DNA from: Massilia eburnea
GTDB taxonomy: Bacteria; Pseudomonadota; Gammaproteobacteria; Burkholderiales; Burkholderiaceae_D
Length of the DNA: 64,000 nucleotides
Direction: 5' to 3'
Assembly (NCBI RefSeq): GCF_009720745.1
Contig: NZ_WNKX01000003.1
Span: forward strand, 306,524-370,523
The translations under genes and the position numbers were made by a program. Positions 33,641 to 39,964 of the stretch are shown in pieces. The notes under the pieces were generated by a model. The model was not told where the DNA came from and did not search any database. It saw only the letters and a program-made list of their open reading frames with translations. Each line of letters starts with the position of its first letter. The stretch's first letter is position 1.

Positions 33641-33663
33641 GATTGGTCCGCTTGTGGCGATGG
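33641..33663 (-). repeat. 3'-tag repeat copy
   Basis: Minus-strand reading gives CCATCGCCACAAGCGGACCAATC, a diverged copy of the shared motif (ACGGCCA becomes ATCGCCACA, GCGGAC kept). It lies 18 bp after the stop of the gene at 33681. Confidence 0.45.
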
Positions 33664-33680
33664 CAGACTAAAAGCAAGCT

Positions 33681-34121
33681 CTACGCTATTATGCCTTGGG
33701 ACCCAACTACAAAATGAGGCTGGTCTGTTGCTGGGTGGAAGAAGCGCCACATTTCTTCGTTCTCCTCACTTTCATCAGGCATCTCCACTTTGACGTTCAA
33801 CGTACTCTGATCGCTGAACGTGATCTCTATCGAACCATCGTCTGTGGCGGTAATACTTTGACATGAAATGGAAAATTTCAGTCTATTATCCAATTGGTTC
33901 AAGGCAGAGTCCTGGTCGGCAATTATTGTCGCACCATCCTTCCAGTACCACGAACAATCGATATGAAGTGCGTATTTGCCTACTTCCTTGGTACCACCGC
34001 CCCACGCGGGTACGATGCGCCGCTCGCCGATTTGTATCCAAAGCATAGCTGCGGCACGTCCGACGGCCCAAACCGGCTCATCGACTATCACCAACAGCTT
34101 TTTTTCTATTAAGTCACGCAT
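33681..34121 (-). CDS. Hypothetical protein, 146 residues
   Basis: An acidic, beta-rich-looking cytoplasmic protein. It begins LIEKKLLVIVDEPVWAVGRAA, has a KYALHIDCSWYWKDGATI segment and ends in an acidic EESEENEEMWRFFHPATD block. I do not recognise a family; size, acidity and context resemble immunity-type proteins. A+T-rich. Confidence 0.55.
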   Translation of the reverse strand: MRDLIEKKLLVIVDEPVWAVGRAAAMLWIQIGERRIVPAWGGGTKEVGKYALHIDCSWYWKDGATIIADQDSALNQLDNRLKFSISCQSITATDDGSIEITFSDQSTLNVKVEMPDESEENEEMWRFFHPATDQPHFVVGSQGIIA

Positions 34122-34165
34122 CGGCTAATAATTAATTTGAATGGATCCGGCTGCCTATCGTGCTG

Positions 34166-34187
34166 TGACGGCTTTTGGCCGTTAGCG
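34166..34187 (-). repeat. 3'-tag repeat copy with hairpin
   Basis: Minus-strand reading is CGCTAACGGCCAAAAGCCGTCA. It has a perfect ACGGC/GCCGT stem around CAAAA. It lies just after the stop of the 34203 gene. Confidence 0.65.
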
Positions 34188-34202
34188 CTGCAAGTCATTT
34201 AA

Positions 34203-34427
34203 TCAGGAAGGCTGACCGTGAATAGGGCATGCGACCTGACCACAGGCATTAACAGTCCATCTAGCCTCTCGAGCCAACTTCGCCATCATCGCGGCCCAAT
34301 CCTCTACAGGTTCCACGGCAGGCTCGTCCAGGCTTCGTTGAAATACACTCAAACAGCCATTTACCTGGCACGTAATTAGTAGCTCCGAATACGCAAGGTC
34401 TGCTATTTTGTCGTCAGAGAACGTCAT
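34203..34427 (-). CDS. Small hypothetical protein, 74 residues
   Basis: The ATG at 34427 opens a small acidic-to-neutral protein with the segment AYSELLITCQVNGCLSVFQR and a C-terminal CGQVACPIHGQ with closely spaced cysteines and a histidine, a likely small zinc site. A GGGGCC stretch precedes the start. Function unknown. Confidence 0.6.
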   Translation of the reverse strand: MTFSDDKIADLAYSELLITCQVNGCLSVFQRSLDEPAVEPVEDWAAMMAKLAREARWTVNACGQVACPIHGQPS

Positions 34428-34483
34428 TGATCAAAGGCCCCATAACTAATAGCACATCGTTATTTTTCGTTCGCGGTGCGTGG

Positions 34484-34503
34484 CCGGCCGCTGCTGGTCG
34501 TTA
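34484..34503 (-). repeat. 3'-tag repeat copy that includes the stop codon
   Basis: Minus-strand reading is TAACGACCAGCAGCGGCCGG, where the initial TAA is the stop codon of the gene at 34501. Fit to the consensus is good. Confidence 0.6.
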
Positions 34504-34929
34504 CCGAACTCGCTTCAACGAGAAGTAGCCAAGCCTTTGAATTCCCATAATACTTACAGCGTTAAATGCGCCCTGAATGTCGGAAGCATCTGATTTACCT
34601 GACAAGAACAAATATCCATCACATACCTGCGTTCGGCCAAGCGTGACTTCGCCCTGATTGACCTTATAGGCCAATGGCTCGGCTAAAGGGAAGAATTTTT
34701 CATCCTTAACGGCGGTCGCCTCGACAACGATTTTGCTCCATTTCCCAGCCATACAGGACTCAGCATCAGCATCATTGGCAAATCGGATGGTGGCCTCGAC
34801 CTTTGTTACACGCTTCAAGTCCTGAACATGCAATTGCCACAGGCTACCGACCTCTTGGGCTTGGCTCACTGAGGTAAAGGTGGCCATCAGTGCGACGGCG
34901 ACTACCTTATAAGAGAAAGAGATTAGCAT
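34501..34929 (-). CDS. Secreted hypothetical protein, 142 residues
   Basis: The first 25 residues (MLISFSYKVVAVALMATFTSVSQAQ) look like a Sec signal peptide with cleavage after AQA. The mature part is beta-rich (TKVEATIRFAN, then KIVVEATAVKDEKFF, then LSGKSDASDIQGAF). Probably periplasmic. The start has no strong ribosome-binding site but a TTAATG context. The stop codon is provided by the repeat motif. Confidence 0.6.
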   Translation of the reverse strand: MLISFSYKVVAVALMATFTSVSQAQEVGSLWQLHVQDLKRVTKVEATIRFANDADAESCMAGKWSKIVVEATAVKDEKFFPLAEPLAYKVNQGEVTLGRTQVCDGYLFLSGKSDASDIQGAFNAVSIMGIQRLGYFSLKRVR

Positions 34930-34956
34930 TAAATTTATTCAACGATTGAACTAACA

Positions 34957-34981
34957 CCCAGCGTCCGTTCGTGGCGTATCG
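34957..34981 (-). repeat. 3'-tag repeat copy
   Basis: Minus-strand reading is CGATACGCCACGAACGGACGC followed by TGGG, similar to the consensus with several changes. It lies 2 bp after the stop of the small gene at 34984. Confidence 0.45.
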
Positions 34982-34983
34982 AG

Positions 34984-35160
34984 CTATTCACGCGCTAGGC
35001 GAATGAGGAGCTGCCCGAGTTCCAGCGCTTCCCGCTCTCCGAGCTCAACAGGGTCTTTACCAGTCGTGTTGACCTTCAGGTGAATTCCGCCTTCAACCCA
35101 GACGCTGATGTCGCCACTCGCCATTTCGAAAACTTCGGTCTTATCTTTGTCGTCATTCAT
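34984..35160 (-). CDS. Small acidic protein, 58 residues
   Basis: The start is ATG at 35160. The product has a MNDDKDKTEVFEMASGDI start, a VWVEGGIHLKVN strand pair and an acidic helix (ELGEREALELGQLLIRLARE). It looks like a small alpha/beta protein. The family is not recognised. It lies in the array with 3' repeats. Confidence 0.6.
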   Translation of the reverse strand: MNDDKDKTEVFEMASGDISVWVEGGIHLKVNTTGKDPVELGEREALELGQLLIRLARE

Positions 35161-35212
35161 ATTTCAGTTCGCATTCCACGAGAGATCATTTGGCCAAAGT
35201 GCGCGCAAAGCC

Positions 35213-35235
35213 TTAGTGTCTGCATCTGGCCGCGT
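35213..35235 (-). repeat. 3'-tag repeat copy
   Basis: Minus-strand reading is CACGCGGCCAGATGCAGACACTA, with GGCCAGATGCAGAC near the consensus. It lies just after the stop of the 35241 gene. Confidence 0.6.
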
Positions 35236-35240
35236 GCTGT

Positions 35241-35711
35241 CTAGTCTGAAGTGATAGGGAACGTTTTCGGCGGATGGTAAGCCATCGCGCCACCTCTCCC
35301 CGAAAATGTCCTGCGAATTACTGCGCCATCTTCGAAGAGAAAGTGAACCAAGCAATCGTTAGGACACTCGCTATCTTCAGGAATTTGGCCAACAGATAGC
35401 TCAACTAGCGGCAACGAGTAATTGAAGCAATGACCTGTTCCCGATTTGCACCCTCCCGCGACCAATTTCAGTCTGACAGTCGTCAAGTCAGGTTGCCCGA
35501 TACCTTGGAGAACCATTCCCGACAGGCTTCGGGTTACGCCATCGTATGACAATTTCAGTGAAACGATATTCTCCCCATCGCTCTTCACGATGAGTTCGCC
35601 ACCATTCCGGAACTTCAAATGGCTTTCACGTGCCTCGACCGGCAAGTCAATCGCCGATCTCGCCACACCTGCGAGGCTCAAAAGTAACGTGAACAGCAAT
35701 GCTCTTATCAC
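35241..35711 (-). CDS. Secreted hypothetical protein, 156 residues
   Basis: MIRALLFTLLLSLAGVARSA is a clear Sec signal peptide. The mature domain is beta-rich with four cysteines (SGTGHCFN and SECPNDC segments plus one earlier), likely forming disulfides in the periplasm, and a LVHFLFEDGAVIRRTF end. No family is recognised; it may be an immunity-like or lipid-binding periplasmic protein. A copy of the 3' motif lies upstream of its start, suggesting that a gene was lost there. Confidence 0.6.
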   Translation of the reverse strand: MIRALLFTLLLSLAGVARSAIDLPVEARESHLKFRNGGELIVKSDGENIVSLKLSYDGVTRSLSGMVLQGIGQPDLTTVRLKLVAGGCKSGTGHCFNYSLPLVELSVGQIPEDSECPNDCLVHFLFEDGAVIRRTFSGRGGAMAYHPPKTFPITSD

Positions 35712-35751
35712 TTCGATCCAACTCCTGCCTTGAAAACTAAGGGCTCAATGA

Positions 35752-35773
35752 AACCGACCGCTCATGGCCGTAC
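35752..35773 (-). repeat. 3'-tag repeat copy without a preceding gene
   Basis: Minus-strand reading is GTACGGCCATGAGCGGTCGGTT, a good match. On the minus strand it is upstream of the 35711 gene, where no gene end is seen, so the gene it once followed may be missing. Confidence 0.55.
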
Positions 35774-36023
35774 TCGGCCGACTTCGCTCAGGATAACACC
35801 TTGCCGCCAGGGAAGATTCACACTTTTTCACACCCGAGGATTGGACAGCTTACCAATGTACGATGCCGCGTGCACGACAGACCAGCGTGCGTCGCGGGCA
35901 GCAAATTTGACCTAGATCATGTGCCGTCGACTTTCCGTACAGCACAATTCGTGAACCACATCTTCGGAGAAGTCCAAGGATTCCATCATTTTTGGTCCGG
36001 ACCTGGCACTCAGCATCCCTGTA
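35774..36023. other. Intergenic region
   Basis: No gene is supported here. It holds the promoter regions of the divergent genes at 35711 and 36024. Confidence 0.4.
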
Positions 36024-36362
36024 ATGGACCAGTCTCACCGTATTGTCTTCAACCTGCTTGAAGCCATGCAGTGTCTGCCCCGTCCGGCCTTTGATGACGC
36101 GTGCCGGCGGCTGGCAACCGAACTCGCCGCAGACTTGACCGAGGAAAACCGGCTAATGCGAGACATCAACTACGTGCCAGCTGTTGTCCACCAAGCTGCT
36201 CATAACAGCCTGCTCGCCGAAATCGACCGAGCACAATGCTTGCTCGCCATCGGCGATGAAACCGGCTCGCGCGAGATTATCCGCTCGCTGCCTGAGTGGG
36301 TAGAGGCTCACATAAACACCATGGACCTAGCTTTGGCCATTGCGGTCACTCGGACCAAATGA
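36024..36362 (+). CDS. Hypothetical helical protein, 112 residues
   Basis: An alpha-rich cytoplasmic protein with no signal peptide (RLATELAADLTEENRL, then AEIDRAQCLLAIGDE). The ribosome-binding site before 36024 is poor; an internal ATG at 36066 is an alternative. Family not recognised. Confidence 0.5.
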   Translation: MDQSHRIVFNLLEAMQCLPRPAFDDACRRLATELAADLTEENRLMRDINYVPAVVHQAAHNSLLAEIDRAQCLLAIGDETGSREIIRSLPEWVEAHINTMDLALAIAVTRTK

Positions 36363-36436
36363 AAAAAGCAGCCAACGCTGTCTTCTTCATGCCTCAATGC
36401 TTAATTAAGTTGTGCGTCCCGTTATGGCGGCAGCTG

Positions 36437-36874
36437 TCAGCTGGACGCGGTACTGAGGCGCTCAGCAATCGCTCGCTTGCCGGCACCACGCAATGCAAAA
36501 ATCGCCTGGTGGTATTTCAAACGCGGAACGGCGGCGCCATCTTCCCACTTGCGTACGGACTGGTCAGATGCGCCAATGAGTCGTCCCATCTCTGCGTGGG
36601 ATAGTCCTAAACGTCGACGCATGGTCGCGAGGCCTTTAGCGGTGAAGCGCTGCCGCGATGGCTTCTGCGCGTCGGCCGATCTGTCAGTCGGCTGTCGCGA
36701 ATGCTTTTCCAGCGCTTTTATCTGCCTTTTGAGCGCGCCAACCTCATCGCGCAGCGTTGCCAGCTGGGCCTTGGATTGCGCGGCCGATCTCTTTAACGGT
36801 TCCAACTGCGCCTTCAATTCTTTGCGAGCGAGCCGGGTGATTTCAGTCTTCAAGGCATTGGCGAGATCCGTCAT
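36437..36874 (-). CDS. XRE-family regulator with N-terminal coiled coil
   Basis: The first 70 residues form a long charged coiled coil (EITRLARKELKAQLEPLKRS). From about residue 78 an XRE helix-turn-helix follows: RRRLGLSHAEMGRLIGASDQSVRKWEDG, where the WE and the SxxSVxxWE pattern are typical. An AAGGAGTG site precedes the ATG. It probably regulates neighbouring accessory genes and dimerises through the coiled coil. Confidence 0.8.
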   Translation of the reverse strand: MTDLANALKTEITRLARKELKAQLEPLKRSAAQSKAQLATLRDEVGALKRQIKALEKHSRQPTDRSADAQKPSRQRFTAKGLATMRRRLGLSHAEMGRLIGASDQSVRKWEDGAAVPRLKYHQAIFALRGAGKRAIAERLSTASS

Positions 36875-37030
36875 TTCACTCCTTCAAACGTTGGTTAGGC
36901 GGCATCATTGGCTGAGACATTGCAAACGGTCCGCGAGGCGAGATGCACTCATCGACCAGACAGTAGCGAACAACCTAGGAGCCGTTGTATTTGTCATGGT
37001 ACTATTTTTATTCCAGCAAGGGAGGTCTCA
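36875..37030. other. Intergenic region
   Basis: No gene. It ends in a GGAGGTC site for the next gene. Confidence 0.4.
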
Positions 37031-37336
37031 ATGCTTTTCCATTGCATGACTCGGCACGGTTTTGCTTCGGCAAGCGTCGTTCGCATGGGTGACTTAGTTG
37101 ACATCGATGTGCAATGCCAGAGTAGTCGAATTTCACTATCAGGAGTCCGCTACATGATCCGCTTCCACGCGCCCAAAGTGAATAGAACCGAGGGATTCAA
37201 CTCGGAAAAGCATTACGCCTTGTTGGGGCTATCGCAGTTCAACTTCACAAAGAATCCTAAACCTTGCACCTCGACGCAGTTTGCATATGACGATTTGGTC
37301 CTTGATGAATCTTTGATCCTTAGCGAAGCAGTCTGA
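37031..37336 (+). CDS. Hypothetical protein, 101 residues
   Basis: The start is fixed by a GGAGGTCTCA site directly before the ATG at 37031. The product begins MLFHCMTRHGFASASVVR, with beta strands (VDIDVQCQSSRISLSGVRY) and a TKNPKPCTSTQF segment. A cytoplasmic small alpha/beta protein. No family is recognised. Confidence 0.55.
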   Translation: MLFHCMTRHGFASASVVRMGDLVDIDVQCQSSRISLSGVRYMIRFHAPKVNRTEGFNSEKHYALLGLSQFNFTKNPKPCTSTQFAYDDLVLDESLILSEAV

Positions 37337-37521
37337 GATTCGATCAAGCAGCGCCGATGCGCAAACGAGACATCACTATATCGGGACCCTTCCTCAACCG
37401 CAATCGCCCCCTCTTCGCAGAACGCTGCTCGATGCATTGAAGTGTGCGGCATCAAGCCTCTTGTATCAGTCGTGCCAGGACCTTTTCGGAAGGCCCAGAT
37501 CAACGGCCATGTTTTTCCAGG

Positions 37522-37956
37522 TTACTCTAGGTGCCCTTCTGCGTTGATAATGGGACCACGAATTAGCCCTTCCGGGAGACCAATCTCGTCGAAAGCTCTG
37601 TCTGCGTATTTTATTCGGAACCACGCAAGTAGCTCGTTTTTTGTAAAACGGAAGCGTTCGTCGTAGATGAACTCCCCGCTCCTGGATTGCCACAGATGTG
37701 ATCCATCTTGCAGTGTTGGATCGAGATATGCTGGTACCTGATCGCTAACTTCAAGAAGCCACGCATGTGGTACCGTCCTGTATCCTGGGGGTGTGACGAA
37801 TCCCAGAACGTAATGCAGTCGCGCTGTCTTCGATAGCCCCAGGACAGCAATCACACAATTCTCGAAGCAACGCCCGCAAAGCGGTGAGTGCGCGAGCTTC
37901 AAGTCGGACATGATTTCAGTTGATGCTCGCTTAACATTAATAGTCATGTTCCGCAT
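37522..37956 (-). CDS. Transglutaminase/papain-like hypothetical protein, 144 residues
   Basis: The order of residues suggests a Cys-His-Asp protease-like fold: a cysteine in CGRCFENCVIAVLG (about 28-34), a histidine in VPHAWLLEVSDQ (about 63-64) and an aspartate in YLDPTLQDG. The total size is small. It could be a transglutaminase-like cysteine enzyme or a non-catalytic relative. Weak ribosome-binding site; two possible ATGs (M1, M4). Placed between small accessory genes and the S49 peptidase. Confidence 0.45.
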   Translation of the reverse strand: MRNMTINVKRASTEIMSDLKLAHSPLCGRCFENCVIAVLGLSKTARLHYVLGFVTPPGYRTVPHAWLLEVSDQVPAYLDPTLQDGSHLWQSRSGEFIYDERFRFTKNELLAWFRIKYADRAFDEIGLPEGLIRGPIINAEGHLE

Positions 37957-38029
37957 CCCAACGTCTTAGCGGTCCCAGTGTCAGTTTTGGCAGATCGAGA
38001 CTACTTCTGTTAAGCACTGGCCGGCAACG

Positions 38030-39025
38030 CTATTGAAGTTCAATAGCCGCCCGTGTCCGGGCATCGCTGACGGCCGAAAAGATCGCTCCCACAAACCGGC
38101 CGCCGAGATTTGCGAACCCTTCATCGCGTGGACCGAAGTTGAACTCCTTGAGTGTCGTCTGAGCCCCCACCACCGTCTCGATCGTTCCGATCTCGTCGAC
38201 GAGCCCGAGCGCCTTCGCCTCCATGCCGCTCCAAACCTCGCCGGTACCGTAATCCACGTCTGCCTTCAGATGGCTCCCCCTTTGCTGCTGCAGATCCCGC
38301 ACGAACGCGCCACCGACCTTGTTCACGAGCTCCGTAGCCTTCGCGTCCGACTCCTCTGTCAGCGGCGTAAAAGGATTCAGAAATGCCTTCAGTCGACCCG
38401 AGGTATAGACCCGCTGCGATACCTTGAGCTGCCCTATCGCCTTATCCAGCTGCCATGGCGCGAGGATGGCGCCGATCGATCCGACCAGGCTGTACCTGCC
38501 AGCCACAATACGATCGGCGTGCATGGCCGCCATGTATGCTGCAGAGGCGCCGAGATTCCCGATCACCGCCGTTACAGGCTTCGGATATTTCTGCTTATAG
38601 GTGACAAGTGCGGAGATGATTCGTTCTGCTTCAACAGGCGCTCCGCCGGGGCTGTCAATTTTCAAGACTATTTGCTTGACCCGGCTACTCTTGAATGCCG
38701 CTTCTATCGCCGGCACAATCTTGTCGGCCGAGGCCAACGCACCATCCTTGATCTCGCCTTTGATTTCCACCACGCCGATGACGTCGCGAAATGGGCCGAA
38801 CGAAAAGCCAGCCGCCGTCGCGAAATACATAGCGGCACCCGCTAGCGGTCCGATGATCAGAACTGATTTCAAGGCCAGATTCCATCGATGCACGGCCCGC
38901 CGTTCCTTCGCCGCCAGCAATTGCTCTTCCCGGTACGCGCTCCGTTGCTCCCGCATCTCCGCCAACAACTGGATGATTATTGAATCGGAATTCCCCTCCA
39001 CAGTCGAATTGACATTTGTATTCAT
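38030..39025 (-). CDS. S49-family signal peptide peptidase-like protein
   Basis: 331 residues from the ATG at 39025 (GGAGTGGAG site; a GTG at 39028 is also possible). After a short cytoplasmic part and one membrane helix (VLIIGPLAGAAMYFATAAG) it has a Clp-like fold with KIDSPGGAPVEA, then GNLGASAAYMAAMHADRIVAG, whose serine is the likely nucleophile, and VYTSGRLKAFLNPFT, whose lysine matches the SppA general base. SppA/SohB enzymes cut residual signal peptides in the membrane. Position just beyond TraG in the same direction suggests a service role for the transfer apparatus; this is inference. Confidence 0.8.
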   Translation of the reverse strand: MNTNVNSTVEGNSDSIIIQLLAEMREQRSAYREEQLLAAKERRAVHRWNLALKSVLIIGPLAGAAMYFATAAGFSFGPFRDVIGVVEIKGEIKDGALASADKIVPAIEAAFKSSRVKQIVLKIDSPGGAPVEAERIISALVTYKQKYPKPVTAVIGNLGASAAYMAAMHADRIVAGRYSLVGSIGAILAPWQLDKAIGQLKVSQRVYTSGRLKAFLNPFTPLTEESDAKATELVNKVGGAFVRDLQQQRGSHLKADVDYGTGEVWSGMEAKALGLVDEIGTIETVVGAQTTLKEFNFGPRDEGFANLGGRFVGAIFSAVSDARTRAAIELQ

Positions 39026-39053
39026 CACTCCACTCCTTCACTTGCAGATCTCA

Positions 39054-39623
39054 TCAATCGGAACACTTTCCACCCATTCCCAAAACAACTTGGCCAAAAC
39101 TCAGACTTCCTTTGCAGTCCTTCTTTGGCTGATTATTGTTTCCGCTGTCGGGTCGATGAATTGGCGCCCCTTCAGCAATCTTCGCTTCGGTAGGTTTCTC
39201 TCGCTCGATAGCGCTCAAGTGCGATGCTGCCTCCCTCAGCTTACTGATCGGGCACTTGATCTGGAATGACTGGGGTGCTTCCGTAGTGCTAGTCGAATCC
39301 CGTTGTACCTTAGAAGCACTGCATACTTGAGCCGAGACGTCTCTGAAGAACCGATCATCCAGAGAATCTCCGAAGTCCGAGTGCATGATGAGGACCTGTC
39401 CATCGCGGCATTTAGACGTAATAAAGCGCAACGCAATACGCGTGTAGATCTCGGCCTCGTCCCGCGTGCCGGCCTCAACGAACAGAACATTCTTGGTTAA
39501 GTTGTAGGACGTGGATGGCGAGAGGTCACAAACCGTTTCATCAGTCGAACGCCCAGAGAGAGACACCGCTTGGGTGCTGATAAAAGGGAGAAGAAAGATT
39601 AGAATAGCAAAAAGCGTTTTCAT
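39054..39623 (-). CDS. Secreted hypothetical protein, 189 residues
   Basis: A TAGGAGAAATC site precedes the ATG. MKTLFAILIFLLPFISTQA is a Sec signal peptide. The mature part has five cysteines (KCRDGQVL, SAQVCSAS, IKCPI, DCKGS, GGKC) spread along the chain and a CSD end, suggesting a disulfide-rich periplasmic domain. Located at the end of the transfer operon beyond a convergent small gene. No family is recognised. Confidence 0.6.
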   Translation of the reverse strand: MKTLFAILIFLLPFISTQAVSLSGRSTDETVCDLSPSTSYNLTKNVLFVEAGTRDEAEIYTRIALRFITSKCRDGQVLIMHSDFGDSLDDRFFRDVSAQVCSASKVQRDSTSTTEAPQSFQIKCPISKLREAASHLSAIEREKPTEAKIAEGAPIHRPDSGNNNQPKKDCKGSLSFGQVVLGMGGKCSD

Positions 39624-39668
39624 GATTTCTCCTACTATTCAAATGCAACTGGTTGAAGGGCTAAGAGA

Positions 39669-39956
39669 ATGCGATATCTCAAGTTGTGGGTCTTCACGGC
39701 CGCGATAGCGTTTTTTCTAGCAGCGCTGCTTGCTATCAAAAGCGAGTTCCCCGTAATCATGGCTGCCGGCGTGCTTGGTGCTGTCGCAGTTTCAATAATC
39801 TTCATGCTGGTACTATTCATAGTCAAGCTGGCGAAAAGAGAAAACATCCACTCAGATTTTGAGCCGTCCCAATCTGACATGCGTCGGAGCCTAAACGGCT
39901 TTGATGCAGAAGGAAAGCTCATGATTTATTCTTGGCTCTGGCGCGGCGGTCGGTAG
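39669..39956 (+). CDS. Small membrane protein, 95 residues
   Basis: Two hydrophobic segments (residues about 5-22 and 28-52) form likely membrane helices, followed by a polar C-terminal part (EPSQSDMRRSLNGFDAEG). It is encoded convergent to TraG with 8 bp between their stops. It could be an entry- or surface-exclusion factor, a role often given to small membrane genes next to traG, but there is no motif to support it. Confidence 0.6.
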   Translation: MRYLKLWVFTAAIAFFLAALLAIKSEFPVIMAAGVLGAVAVSIIFMLVLFIVKLAKRENIHSDFEPSQSDMRRSLNGFDAEGKLMIYSWLWRGGR

Positions 39957-39964
39957 ATTCTCTG

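Noticed and set aside
36885..36905. A GTTAGGC sequence near 36892 resembling an integron core site
   Set aside because: A 7-base match to GTTRRRY occurs by chance, there is no paired RYYYAAC site or integron integrase, and it does not match the 3' tag repeat.
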